Part shown: piece by piece, positions 35,550 to 46,431 of the stretch
Layout: each line of letters opens with the position of its first letter
Position numbering within the stretch: position 1 is the first letter of the stretch
Assembly (NCBI GenBank): GCA_024244705.1
Contig: JAAEOK010000052.1
Span: forward strand, 1 to 64,000
Length of the DNA: 64,000 bases
Direction of reading: 5' to 3'
Source of the DNA: Alphaproteobacteria bacterium
GTDB lineage: Bacteria > Pseudomonadota > Alphaproteobacteria > JAAEOK01
Program-made: the position numbers and the translations under genes
The notes under the pieces: generated by a model
Database searches by the model: none
Told to the model about the DNA's origin: nothing
What the model saw: the letters and a program-made list of their open reading frames with translations, nothing else

Positions 35550-36432
35550 CAACCGCGCGGTCGCCGCGCAGCGCGGCCAGCGAATGCACCAGCAGGGTGG
35601 CGATGACGACCGCCCCGCCGGCGAGCGCGTACGGCCCCGGCTCCTCCGCCAGCACCAGCCAAACCCAGAATGGGGCAATCACCGTTTCCAACGGCGTCAG
35701 CAATCCCACCTCCGCCGCCGAAAGATAGCGCGGGCCGATCGAGATCAACGTGAAAGCGACCGGCGTGACGACCACGCCGAGAATCGCCAGCATGGCAAAA
35801 TCGACACCCGTAACCGTGAACGGCGTCGCCAGTGGCACCATCAGGGCCGCCGTGATCAGGCCGCTCAGCAATAGCCCGGGGACCATGTCGACAGTCCGCC
35901 CGCGGCGCAAGATGGTCAGAAACGCCGCGAAGGCTATGGCGTTGCAGAGGGCGGCAAGATCGCCGATCGCGCTCTGCCCGCTGATTTCGATGCCCTGCAT
36001 CGAGGGGTAGACGATCACGCACAATCCGCCAATCGCGGCGGCGATCGCGAGCCAGGTTCTCGGCGGCACCGGCTCGTCCAGGAAAATGCGGCTGAAGATG
36101 GCGGCGAACAGGGGTGCCAGGCTGAATATGATCAACGCGTTGGCGACCGTGGTGAGATTGATCGACGCGACAAAAAAGATGGTGCTGACGGCAAAGGCGA
36201 TCGCCGCCCACACTCCCCAGCGGCCGAGTGCGCGGGCGGGCGCCACCATCGCGCCGCGATGGCGCAGCGCCATGAAAGCGGCGAGCGCGGCCGCCATGAA
36301 CAGGCTGCGCCAGAACGCCACCGTCCAGTGATCGGCCGAGATAAGGCGAATGAGCAAAGCGTCCGGGGTAAGCGCCAGATAGCCCGCCGACGTAATCAAC
36401 AGACCCTTGACGTGGGCCGAATAGGCACTCAT
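35518..36432 (-). CDS. EamA/DMT-family transporter
   Basis: A 304-residue, ten-helix inner-membrane carrier of the drug/metabolite superfamily, built from two EamA repeats (residues about 8-140 and 150-285). It begins MSAYSAHVKGLLITSAGYLAL and is a close paralogue of the next gene; aligned, the pair share most of FWRSLFMA, TVANALIIFSLAPLFAAIFS and GDLAAL. Substrates of this group are usually amino acids or metabolites, exported. The shared N-terminus and adjacency indicate tandem duplication. Confidence 0.88.
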   Translation of the reverse strand: MSAYSAHVKGLLITSAGYLALTPDALLIRLISADHWTVAFWRSLFMAAALAAFMALRHRGAMVAPARALGRWGVWAAIAFAVSTIFFVASINLTTVANALIIFSLAPLFAAIFSRIFLDEPVPPRTWLAIAAAIGGLCVIVYPSMQGIEISGQSAIGDLAALCNAIAFAAFLTILRRGRTVDMVPGLLLSGLITAALMVPLATPFTVTGVDFAMLAILGVVVTPVAFTLISIGPRYLSAAEVGLLTPLETVIAPFWVWLVLAEEPGPYALAGGAVVIATLLVHSLAALRGDRAVANPRSKRRSG

Positions 36433-36439
36433 GCCGCGA

Positions 36440-37351
36440 TCAACCGGCGCTTCCCGTCGGCGCGACGACCGCCGCCTGTTCGCTCCGCAGCGCGGCCAGC
36501 GAATGCATCAGCAGTGTCGCAATGACCAGACCGCCGCCGGCCAGGGCATAGGGACCCGGGTTCTCGGCCAGAACCAGCCATACCCAAATCGGCGCGAGGA
36601 CGGTTTCCATCGGCATCAACAGCCCGACTTCGGGCGCCGATATATAACGGGGGCCGGTCGCGATCAGCGTGAAGGCAAGCGGCGCGATGACCAACCCGAG
36701 GAACGCCAGCAGGGCGAAATCGGTCGAATCCATCGCCAGCGGCGCCGACAACGGTGCCATCAGACACATCGTCAACAGGGCGCTCAATGCCAGTGCCGGC
36801 ATCATGTCGGTATCCCTGGCCCGCCGCAGCACGGTGAAGAACGCCGCCATCGAGACCGCCGTACCGAGCGCGGCCAGATCGCCGGTCATGCTCTGTCCGC
36901 TGACTTCGATGCCGTACAGCGAGGGATAAACTATGATGCCGATCCCGAAGATCGCGACGGTGATCGCGATCCACGTCCGCAGGGCGACCGGCTCGCGCAG
37001 GAAAACCAGACTGAAGATGGCCGCGAACAGGGGTGCGACGCTGATGATGACCAGCGCGTTGGCCACCGTGGTGAAAGATATCGCGGTGACGAAGCAAATG
37101 CTGCTGATCGTGAACAACCCGCCGATCAGGGCACCCCGCCGGCCGATCGCCCGCACCCGGACCAGGAACATGCCGCGGTAGCGGAGGACCATCAGGCCGA
37201 TGAGGCCGATGGCCATGAACGCCCCGCGCCAGAACACGATCGTCCAGTGATCGGGCGTTACCAGGCGAATGATCAATGCCTCGGGCGAGAGCACCAGATA
37301 TCCCGCCGCCGTCACCGCCAGGCCCTTTACGTGATTGGAGTAGGCACTCAT
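36440..37351 (-). CDS. EamA/DMT-family transporter (tandem paralogue)
   Basis: 303 residues from the ATG at 37351, chosen because it begins MSAYSNHVKGLAVTAAGYLVL, exactly parallel to the sister gene; the open frame continues 12 codons upstream. Ten predicted membrane helices in two EamA repeats. It precedes its paralogue by 7 bp and is the first gene of the pair. It is divergent from the CoA-ligase gene at 37497, so the 145 bp between may hold both promoters. The two could form a heterodimeric exporter like other paired small EamA genes. Confidence 0.88.
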   Translation of the reverse strand: MSAYSNHVKGLAVTAAGYLVLSPEALIIRLVTPDHWTIVFWRGAFMAIGLIGLMVLRYRGMFLVRVRAIGRRGALIGGLFTISSICFVTAISFTTVANALVIISVAPLFAAIFSLVFLREPVALRTWIAITVAIFGIGIIVYPSLYGIEVSGQSMTGDLAALGTAVSMAAFFTVLRRARDTDMMPALALSALLTMCLMAPLSAPLAMDSTDFALLAFLGLVIAPLAFTLIATGPRYISAPEVGLLMPMETVLAPIWVWLVLAENPGPYALAGGGLVIATLLMHSLAALRSEQAAVVAPTGSAG

Positions 37352-37496
37352 CCGTTGCCGCCTCTCGAATGGGTCAAAAGCGCGCATTCCCGGGTTCGCG
37401 GCGTCCGTGCTAAACTAGACCCGATGGCGATGCAAAGGGCGTTTTTCGTCGAGCGAGCTTGGAAAACGAACTCGTGGGAGAAATGGGAATAGCATC

Positions 37497-39074
<1,578 letters not shown>

Positions 39075-39132
39075 ATCCGGGAACGGACGACTACGGAACA
39101 GCCCGACGCAGCGCGACCGAAGGAGAGTACCG

Positions 39133-40356
39133 ATGACCGCACCCGCGATAACCGCCCCGACCGGCAAGGCTTCCCCGTCCCTGGCCGCCTTCAATTGGGA
39201 AGATCCGCTATTGCTCGACGCCGCGCTCGACGAGGACGAGCGCCTGATCCGCGACAGCGCCCGCGCTTATTGCCAGGAACAGTTGATGCCGCGAATCCTC
39301 GAGGCCAACCGGCACGAGATCTTCCATCGCGAGATCATGACCGAAATGGGCGAACTCGGCTTTCTCGGCTCGACCATCGATGGCTATGGCTGCGCCGGCG
39401 TCAACTACGTCTCCTACGGCCTTGTCGCGCGCGAGGTCGAGCGCGTCGACAGCGGCTACCGCTCGGCGATGAGCGTCCAGTCGAGCCTCGTCATGTATCC
39501 GATCCACGCCTATGGCAGCGAGGAGCAGCGCCAGAAGTACCTGCCCCGGCTGGCGACCGGCGAGTGGGTCGGCTGCTTCGGCCTGACCGAGCCCGACCAC
39601 GGCTCCGACCCGGGCGGCATGAAGACGCGCGCCCATGCCGCCGACGGCGGCTACCGGCTGACCGGCAACAAGATGTGGATCACCAACTCGCCGATCGCCG
39701 ACGTCTTCGTCGTCTGGGCCAAGACCGACGATGGGGTCATCCGCGGCTTCATCCTGGAACAGGGGATGGAGGGGCTGAGCGCGCCCAAGATCGAAGGCAA
39801 GTTCTCGCTCCGCGCCTCGGTCACCGGCGAAATCGTCATGGACAACGTCTTCGTCCCGGAAGAGAACCTGATGCCCAACGTCAGCGGCCTCAAGGGGCCG
39901 TTCGGCTGCCTCAACCGGGCACGTTACGGCATTTCCTGGGGGGCGATGGGCGCGGCCGAGTTCTGCTGGCACGCCGCCCGTCAGTATACCCTCGACCGCA
40001 AGCAGTTCGGCCGCCCGCTGGCCGCCAACCAGCTGATCCAGAAGAAGCTCGCCGACATGCAGACCGAGATTACCCTCGGCCTCAACGGATCGTTGCGCGT
40101 CGGCCGCCTGATCGACAGCGGCGAGGCCGCGCCCGAGGCGATCTCCCTGGTCAAGCGCAACAATTGCGGCAAGGCCTTGGACATCGTCCGCATGGCGCGC
40201 GATATGCATGGCGGCAATGGCGTCGCCGACGAGTTCCATGTCATTCGCCATGTCATGAACCTGGAAGCGGTCAACACCTACGAGGGCACCCACGACATCC
40301 ACGCCCTCATCCTCGGCCGCGCCCAAACCGGCATCCAGGCGTTCACCGGTTCGTAG
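39133..40356 (+). CDS. gcdH: Glutaryl-CoA dehydrogenase-type acyl-CoA dehydrogenase
   Basis: 407 residues; FAD flavoenzyme that oxidises and decarboxylates glutaryl-CoA to crotonyl-CoA. The group is identified by [36 protein letters not shown], and the catalytic Glu in [20 protein letters not shown]. Glutaryl-CoA arises in lysine, tryptophan and anaerobic-type benzoyl-CoA breakdown, so it pairs naturally with the benzoate-CoA ligase upstream. RBS AGGAGA precedes the ATG. Electron acceptor would be ETF. Confidence 0.92.
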   Translation: MTAPAITAPTGKASPSLAAFNWEDPLLLDAALDEDERLIRDSARAYCQEQLMPRILEANRHEIFHREIMTEMGELGFLGSTIDGYGCAGVNYVSYGLVAREVERVDSGYRSAMSVQSSLVMYPIHAYGSEEQRQKYLPRLATGEWVGCFGLTEPDHGSDPGGMKTRAHAADGGYRLTGNKMWITNSPIADVFVVWAKTDDGVIRGFILEQGMEGLSAPKIEGKFSLRASVTGEIVMDNVFVPEENLMPNVSGLKGPFGCLNRARYGISWGAMGAAEFCWHAARQYTLDRKQFGRPLAANQLIQKKLADMQTEITLGLNGSLRVGRLIDSGEAAPEAISLVKRNNCGKALDIVRMARDMHGGNGVADEFHVIRHVMNLEAVNTYEGTHDIHALILGRAQTGIQAFTGS

Positions 40357-40395
40357 GCGTCAATCCCGCCGGGCGCGATGAATTAGCGGCCCGCC

Positions 40396-41382
40396 CTATC
40401 CGATCTCGACGACGGCGCGGCCGCGGATCTGGCCCTTGAGAATGGCATTGCCGAGATCGGGCACGTCGTCGAGCGTCGCCGGCACGGCCAGCGAATCGAG
40501 CTTGTCCATGGGCAGGTCGGTGGAGATTCGGCGCCACACCTGCTCGCGCAGGTCGCGCGTGCAATTGACCGAATCGATCCCCAGCAGGTTGACCGCCCGC
40601 AGCAGGAACGGCAGCACCGTGGTGTCGAGATCGCTGCCGCCGGCGAGCCCGCAGGCGGCGACGCTGGCGCCGTAATCCATTTCCGCCAGCAGATGCGCCA
40701 GGCTGGTGCTGCCGACGGTGTCGATAGCCCCGGCCCAGCGCGTCTTGAGCAGCGGGCGGTCGGGCTTCGCCGCCAGTTCGGCGCGGTCGACGATGGTCGT
40801 CGCGCCAAGGCCTTTGAGAAAGTCGTGGGTCTCGGCCCGGCCCGTCGACGCGGCGACCGCATAGCCGAGATTGGCCAGAATAGCGACCGCCACGCTGCCG
40901 ACGCCGCCGGCGGCGCCGGTGACCAGCACCTCGCCCTTGTCGGCGGCGAGGCCATGGCTCTCGAGCGCCATGATGCATTGCATCGAGGTGAAGCCGGCGG
41001 TGCCGACCGCCATCGCCCGCGCCGGGGTCAGCCCGTCGGGCATCTTGATCAGCCATTCGGCCGGAACGCGGGTCTTTTGCGCATAGCCGCCCCAGTGGAT
41101 TTCGCCGTGGCGGTAACCGGTCAGCAGGACCGCGTCACCGGGTGCGAAATCGGCCGAGTCGGAGGCAATAACTGTCCCCGCCAGATCGACACCGGGCACG
41201 TGGGGATAATCCCGCACCAGGCGCCCGAGGCCGTTGAGGATCATGCCGTCCTTGTAGTTCACCGTCGAATGGCTGACGGCAATGGTGACGTCGCCATCCG
41301 GCAGGTCCGAATCCTCGAGCTCGACGAACCGCGACAGGACCTTGCCGTCCTCCTCCTCCAACATGATCGCCCGATGTGTCAT
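40396..41382 (-). CDS. acuI: AcuI/YhdH-type acryloyl-CoA reductase (MDR family)
   Basis: 328 residues from the ATG at 41382. A medium-chain dehydrogenase/reductase without zinc; NADPH fold VTGAAGGVGSVAVAILANLG. The family's opening is intact: STVNYKDGMILNG, YPHVPGVDLAGTV, GYRHGEIHWGGYAQ and the AVGTAGFTSMQCIMALE stretch of AcuI/YhdH proteins. AcuI reduces acryloyl-CoA to propionyl-CoA and protects cells from acrylate made by DMSP lyases, which fits dddP 7.5 kb away. Convergent with gcdH; downstream of the thiolase gene, from which it is separated by 55 bp. Confidence 0.88.
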   Translation of the reverse strand: MTHRAIMLEEEDGKVLSRFVELEDSDLPDGDVTIAVSHSTVNYKDGMILNGLGRLVRDYPHVPGVDLAGTVIASDSADFAPGDAVLLTGYRHGEIHWGGYAQKTRVPAEWLIKMPDGLTPARAMAVGTAGFTSMQCIMALESHGLAADKGEVLVTGAAGGVGSVAVAILANLGYAVAASTGRAETHDFLKGLGATTIVDRAELAAKPDRPLLKTRWAGAIDTVGSTSLAHLLAEMDYGASVAACGLAGGSDLDTTVLPFLLRAVNLLGIDSVNCTRDLREQVWRRISTDLPMDKLDSLAVPATLDDVPDLGNAILKGQIRGRAVVEIG

Positions 41383-41437
41383 CGTTTCGTATCCCCGTGT
41401 GTAATTTTCCAGACAATGGGTCGAGATGGGACGGCGA

Positions 41438-42601
41438 TCACCGCAATCCTTCAACGATGCTGCAATAGTTGGCGACGCCGGCACCGCCCATGTTGAACAC
41501 GCCGGCGATCTTGGCATCGGCGACCTGCATCTCGTCGGCACGGCCGGTGACCTGCATCGCCGCCATGATATGCATCGAAATCCCGGTCGCGCCGATCGGA
41601 TGACCCTTCGATTTGAGCCCGCCCGAGGGATTGACCGGCAGCTTGCCGTCCTTTTCGGTCCAGCCTTCCTCGGTGGCCCGCGCGCCGTCGCCGTCTTCGG
41701 TCAGGCCCATCGCCTCATACTGCATCAGCTCGGCAATGGTGAAGCAGTCATGGGTCTCGACCAGGTCGAGATCGTCGATCGAGACCTTGGCGTCGTCGTA
41801 GGCGCGCCGCCAGGCGACCGCGCAGCCCTCGAGCCGCGTCATGTCGCGGCGGCTCATCGGCAGGTAGTCGCTGACATGCTGGGCGGCGCGGAACACCGCC
41901 GCCTTGCCGAGCGTGAGCGCGGTTTCGACGTCGGCCAACACCACCGCCGCCGCGCCATCCGAAACCAATGAGCAGTCGGTACGCCGCAGCGGTGCGGCGA
42001 CCATCGGATTCTTGTCCGACACCTCGCGACAGAAATCGTAGCCGAGATCCTTGCGCAACTGGGCATAGGGATTGGCAACGCCGTTCTTGTGGTTCTTGGC
42101 CGCGATCCGCGCCAGGGCGTCGCTGTGGTCGCCGTATTTCTGGAAATAGAGCTGGGCGATACGGGCGAACACGCCGGCGAAGCTGCCAAGCTCCTCCTCT
42201 TCCTTGAGATAGGCGCCTTTCAACAGCACGCCGCCGACCTCCTCGCCGGGCAGCGCCGTCATCTTTTCGACGCCCACCGCGAGCACGATCCGGGCCTGTT
42301 TGGCGGCAATGCTCTTGAGCCCTTGATGGATCGCCGCCGAGCCGGTGGCGCACGCGTTTTCGACCCGCATCGCACGCTTGAAGCGCAGGCTGTCATCGGC
42401 CTGGAGCACCAAGGACGACGGAAATTCCTGCGGCACGAAACCACCGTTGAAGTTGCCGACGATGATCTCGTCGATGTCGGCGGGGGCAATTCCGGCATCG
42501 GCAATGGCATCGGCCGCCGCCTTGACGACCATCGATTCGAGGTCGTCGTCCTCGCGCTTGCCGAACGGCAGATGTGCCCACCCTACGATGCATCCGGTCA
42601 T
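41438..42601 (-). CDS. Thiolase family protein (SCP-x/acetyl-CoA acetyltransferase type)
   Basis: 387 residues from the ATG at 42601. The nucleophilic Cys is in VENACATGSAA, the acid/base segment GLKSKGHPIGATG, and the C-terminal region MGGAGVANYCSIVEGL. DCFTIAELMQYE and the ETHDCF motif place it with SCP-x-like thiolases rather than classic PhaA. It probably cleaves a 3-ketoacyl-CoA at the end of the local acyl-CoA pathway. It shares a direction with acuI, 55 bp apart, and is divergent from the MBL-fold gene. Confidence 0.88.
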   Translation of the reverse strand: MTGCIVGWAHLPFGKREDDDLESMVVKAAADAIADAGIAPADIDEIIVGNFNGGFVPQEFPSSLVLQADDSLRFKRAMRVENACATGSAAIHQGLKSIAAKQARIVLAVGVEKMTALPGEEVGGVLLKGAYLKEEEELGSFAGVFARIAQLYFQKYGDHSDALARIAAKNHKNGVANPYAQLRKDLGYDFCREVSDKNPMVAAPLRRTDCSLVSDGAAAVVLADVETALTLGKAAVFRAAQHVSDYLPMSRRDMTRLEGCAVAWRRAYDDAKVSIDDLDLVETHDCFTIAELMQYEAMGLTEDGDGARATEEGWTEKDGKLPVNPSGGLKSKGHPIGATGISMHIMAAMQVTGRADEMQVADAKIAGVFNMGGAGVANYCSIVEGLR

Positions 42602-42761
42602 AATTCGTCCTCCGGCTCTTTGACGCTGCGAATCGGCGCGCACAATAGCAGACGCGTCCCGGGCCGATAAGCGTCATGTTGCAGTGCACAGGCCAGATCG
42701 CAATGACGGCGGAGCCAATTTTGGCTTATGCTTCCCGGGGACCCACGGGGAAAGAAAACGG

Positions 42762-43550
42762 ATGACTCTCCAACTCGCCGACCGGTGGTTCGAGCGCCGG
42801 CGCATCGACGACGATATCACCCTGCTGTGGGAGCCGTTCGTCGACCCCTTGGGACGTTGCAACATCTGGCACGTGCGCGGCCGCGAGCGCGACCTGCTGG
42901 TCGACTCCGGCATGGGTATCGCCAGCCTGCGCGATGCCGCCGCGGACCTGTTCGAGGGCTCCCTGGTCGCGGTCGCCACCCACAGCCATTTCGATCACGT
43001 CGGCTCGATGCACGAATTCCCCGACCGCGTCATTCACCGCCTCGAGGCGGACCTGCTCGCGGCGCCGGGCGACGACCGTTCGCTAAAGGTGGCGGATATC
43101 GACAAGGACTTTCGCGACTATCTGGCCGAGGTCGGCTATCCGCTCGACAGCGAATGGCTGATCACCGCCCTCCCCACCGCCGATTACGACCCCGCGGCCT
43201 GGACCACACCGCCGGCGCCGGCGACGCGAACGGTCGATGACGGCGATGTCGTCGACCTCGGCGATCGCAGTTTCGAGGTCCTGCACCTGCCCGGCCATTC
43301 GCCCGGCAGCATGGGGTTATGGGAAGCGGCCACGGGGACCCTGTTCTCCGGTGACGCGGTCTATGACGGCCCGCTCCTCGACCGGCTGCCCGAATCGGAC
43401 ATCGCCGCGTATATGACGACCATGCATCGCCTGCGCGAACTTCCGGTGACGGTGGTCCATGCCGGCCACGACCCCAGTTTCGGCCGTACCCGTCTGGCCG
43501 AGATCGCCGACCGATTCATCGCTCACGGCGGCTACGTACCCGAGGCCTGA
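42762..43550 (+). CDS. Metallo-beta-lactamase-fold hydrolase
   Basis: 262 residues from the ATG at 42762. The zinc motif is ATHSHFDHVGSMHEF (H-x-H-x-D-H) with further ligands HLPGHSPGSMGLW and the Asp in FSGDAVYDG. The fold is that of glyoxalase II-like hydrolases; substrate not known, thioester or lactone likely. The 3' end overlaps the convergent dihydroorotase gene by 19 bp. Confidence 0.88.
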   Translation: MTLQLADRWFERRRIDDDITLLWEPFVDPLGRCNIWHVRGRERDLLVDSGMGIASLRDAAADLFEGSLVAVATHSHFDHVGSMHEFPDRVIHRLEADLLAAPGDDRSLKVADIDKDFRDYLAEVGYPLDSEWLITALPTADYDPAAWTTPPAPATRTVDDGDVVDLGDRSFEVLHLPGHSPGSMGLWEAATGTLFSGDAVYDGPLLDRLPESDIAAYMTTMHRLRELPVTVVHAGHDPSFGRTRLAEIADRFIAHGGYVPEA

Positions 43551-44884
43551 TCTTTCTCGAGAGTCTCGACGAAGCGAACCGGCCGGCCGCCCGGATCGCC
43601 CAAGACCTCGCCGTCGCGCACGGCGAGCCGGCCACGCAGGATGGTCGTCACGGTGCGGCCGGTAATCGTCATATCGTCGAAGGGTGTCCACCCACAACGG
43701 CTCGCGATCCAGTCGTCGGTGATGGTCCATTTGGCATCGAGATCGACGACGGCGAAATCGGCATCGTAGCCACGGGCGATGCGGCCCTTGCCGGCAATGC
43801 CGTAGATCCGCTGCGGCCCGGCCGACGTCAAATCGACGACGCGCTCGAGCGAAAGCCGTCCCGCCGCGGCATGATCGAGCAGGAGCGGCAGCAGCGTTTG
43901 CACCCCGGGCATCCCCGAGGGGCTCTCCGGATAGGGCCGGTCCTTCTCTTCCCGGGTGTGGGGTGCGTGGTCGGAGCCGATAACATCGACGACGCCATCG
44001 GCCACCGCCCGCCACAGGCCGGCTTGGTGATCGGCATCGCGGATCGGCGGATTCATCTGCGCGTAGGTGCCGAGCCGGTCGTAGCAGTCGGGCGCGGCCA
44101 GGGTCAGATGTTGCGGCGTGGTTTCGACCGTAGCCAGGTCCTTGTTGGCGGCGAGCAGGTCCATTTCGTCGCTGGTCGTGACATGGAGGACGTGGACCCG
44201 CCGTCCGACCCGGCGGGCCAAAGCCAGCAGGCGTTGTGTCGCGAGCAACGCCGTCTCGACGTCGCGCCAAATCGGATGGGTCGCCGGGTTGCCGGCTTCG
44301 CGCAGGCCGGCTCGGGCGATCAGCCGGTCCTCGTCCTCGGCGTGAACCGCCATCCGGCGGCGGCCCGACTTGAGCACCTCGAAAACGGTCTCGTCGTCGG
44401 GGACCAGCAGGTTGCCGGTCGAGCTTCCCATGAACATCTTGACCCCGGCACAGCCCGGCCGGCGCTCCAGATCGGCGAGAGCGTCGACGTTCTCGGCCGC
44501 CGCGCCGACGAAGAACGCGTGGTCGCACCAGGCGCGGCCCGCGGCCCGCGCCAGCTTGTCGTCGAGATCGGCCGCGGTCAGCGTCGCCGGCGACGTATTG
44601 GGCATTTCAAAGATCGATGTCACGCCGCCGAGCAGAGCGGCGCGGGTTCCCGTGTCCAGATCCTCCTTGTGGGTGTTGCCGGGTTCACGGAAATGAACCT
44701 GGGTATCGATCGCGCCCGGCAGCACATGCAATCCGGAGGCATCGAAGACCTCCGCCGCATCCCCTGCCTCGAGGGTACCGAGCGCCGCGATTCGACCGCC
44801 AGCGACCCCGATGTCGGTCCCGACCCGCCCACCGGGCGTCATGACGGTGCCGCCAGCGACAATCAGATCGAATCGTGGGTTCAT
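43532..44884 (-). CDS. Dihydroorotase-like cyclic amidohydrolase
   Basis: A 450-residue amidohydrolase. Zinc and substrate residues: IDTQVHFREPG, where the first His of the usual HxH is Gln; the carbamylated Lys in GVKMFMGSSTG; His in VHVLHVTTSDE; Asp in GSDHAPHT. The ring-opening Arg-Glu pair is intact. This Gln-bearing clade is common in Alphaproteobacteria and is annotated as dihydroorotase, but hydantoinase or allantoinase activity is possible. Length is usual. The N-terminal start ATG at 44884 is unambiguous. Confidence 0.85.
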   Translation of the reverse strand: MNPRFDLIVAGGTVMTPGGRVGTDIGVAGGRIAALGTLEAGDAAEVFDASGLHVLPGAIDTQVHFREPGNTHKEDLDTGTRAALLGGVTSIFEMPNTSPATLTAADLDDKLARAAGRAWCDHAFFVGAAAENVDALADLERRPGCAGVKMFMGSSTGNLLVPDDETVFEVLKSGRRRMAVHAEDEDRLIARAGLREAGNPATHPIWRDVETALLATQRLLALARRVGRRVHVLHVTTSDEMDLLAANKDLATVETTPQHLTLAAPDCYDRLGTYAQMNPPIRDADHQAGLWRAVADGVVDVIGSDHAPHTREEKDRPYPESPSGMPGVQTLLPLLLDHAAAGRLSLERVVDLTSAGPQRIYGIAGKGRIARGYDADFAVVDLDAKWTITDDWIASRCGWTPFDDMTITGRTVTTILRGRLAVRDGEVLGDPGGRPVRFVETLEKDQASGT

Positions 44885-44990
44885 GGGGTGCCTATCGTTG
44901 GGACTGGGATGGGGGCGGTATTGGCAGCAGGACGTTAATGCGCCACCCCACCCTTGCCAAGACTCTGGCGGGTGTCCATCTTTGCGGGCG

Positions 44991-45887
44991 ATGTCCGAAT
45001 CTGTCTATGTCATTCCTGAGAACCGCGGCTTCATCGCTGTTTCCGGACCCGACGCGCGAACCTTCCTGCAGGGAATCGTCACCAACGATGTCGGCGCGGT
45101 AGGCCCGGCGACGGCGCAGTACGGCGCCATGCTGACGCCCCAAGGCCGCGTGATGTGGGACTTTGTGCTCGCCGAGATCGATAGCCGGCTGGTGCTCCAA
45201 TGCGAGGCTGACCGCCTGCCCGCATTTCTCAAACGCCTGTCGATGTATCGGTTCCGCGCCGAGGCGACGGTCGAAGACGCCAGCGCCGAGTTTGCCGCGG
45301 TCGTCTTTCCCGGCGCCGCGGCGCTCGCCGCGCTCGACCTCGGCGACAATGCCGGTGCCGCCAGACCATGGCACGGCGGGTCCCTGTTCGCCGATCCGCG
45401 CCTGCCCGCGCTTGGCGCCCGCGCCATTGTTGCGAAGTCGGCCCTGGACGCGGCGTTGGCGGAGACCGGCTTCGACGCCGGCGAACGTGACGCCTACGAT
45501 CAGCTGCGGCTTTCCCTCGGCGTCCCCTCCGGTGCGGTCGACTTGCCGCCGGAAAAGGCACTGCCGCTCGAGGTCGGCTTCGACGAACTGCACGGCGTCA
45601 GCTGGACCAAGGGATGCTACATGGGCCAGGAATTGACGGCGCGGATGAATTACCGGGCGCTGGTCAAGAAGCGGCTACTCCCGGTCGCCATCGACGGACC
45701 GGCGCCGGAACCGGGATCGCCGGTCGAGCTCGACGGCAAAGCTGTCGGCGAGATGCGTTCGTCCAATGGTGCGCTCGGTCTCGCTTACCTCCGCCTCGAA
45801 GCCGCAACCGCGGGAACACCGCTCAGCTGTGGCGGCGCGGCGCTGCGGCCGCAATTCCCGCCTTGGCTGAAATTGCCGGCGGAATAG
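44991..45887 (+). CDS. ygfZ: YgfZ/GcvT-fold folate-binding protein
   Basis: 298 residues from the ATG at 44991; the open frame continues upstream but without conserved text. YgfZ uses tetrahydrofolate to support Fe-S cluster assembly and repair. The signature KGCYMGQELTARM with its conserved Cys is present, followed by LVKKRLLPVAI. The N-terminal FLQGIVTNDVG is also typical. Cytoplasmic; no near partners. Confidence 0.92.
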   Translation: MSESVYVIPENRGFIAVSGPDARTFLQGIVTNDVGAVGPATAQYGAMLTPQGRVMWDFVLAEIDSRLVLQCEADRLPAFLKRLSMYRFRAEATVEDASAEFAAVVFPGAAALAALDLGDNAGAARPWHGGSLFADPRLPALGARAIVAKSALDAALAETGFDAGERDAYDQLRLSLGVPSGAVDLPPEKALPLEVGFDELHGVSWTKGCYMGQELTARMNYRALVKKRLLPVAIDGPAPEPGSPVELDGKAVGEMRSSNGALGLAYLRLEAATAGTPLSCGGAALRPQFPPWLKLPAE

Positions 45888-45928
45888 TTGGCGCCAGCGA
45901 AGGTCTGAGCACTAAATCTGTGGACCGT

Positions 45929-46348
45929 TCAGATCGCCGCCTTGACCTTTTCGTAGGCCGCCTTGACGGCATCCACGTCACCCGGGATATGGCCCCAATT
46001 GAGCTTGAGTTCGTCGCCCATCCGGCGCGGCAGAATATGGATATGGAAATGCGGCACCGATTGCAGCGCCCCCGGCCCGTTGGCCTGGATCAGATTCAGG
46101 CCGTCGGGCGACAGCGCCTTCTCGATGCCCGCGGCAACGCGCTTCGCGGTCTTGACGCAGGCCGCGATCAGCTCTTCGGGCACCTTGTGGATGTCTTGAT
46201 AGTGGGCCTTGATGATCGCCAGTGAATGGCCCTCGTTGGCCGGGTTGATGTCCATGAAGGCGAGGGTGTCATCGTCCTCGTAAAGCTTGAAACAGGGAAT
46301 CCCGCCGGCCACGATTTTGCAGAAGATACAGTCCGGATCCGCGCTCAT
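45929..46348 (-). CDS. HIT family protein (Hint/HinT-like)
   Basis: 139 residues from the ATG at 46348, preceded by GGGGAGG. The histidine triad is VPHFHIHILPRRMG, with the catalytic His in the middle. An N-terminal CIFCKIVAGGIP with two Cys suggests the zinc-bearing Hint type. Expected to hydrolyse adenosine phosphoramidates or related nucleotides. Confidence 0.93.
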   Translation of the reverse strand: MSADPDCIFCKIVAGGIPCFKLYEDDDTLAFMDINPANEGHSLAIIKAHYQDIHKVPEELIAACVKTAKRVAAGIEKALSPDGLNLIQANGPGALQSVPHFHIHILPRRMGDELKLNWGHIPGDVDAVKAAYEKVKAAI

Positions 46349-46431
46349 GTGGTCCTCCCCAAAAGATATTTTCCCGCCGGCAATCATTCGCTATTGCCGA
46401 CCCCGGCATCAAGGGAAAAAACGACACCCGC

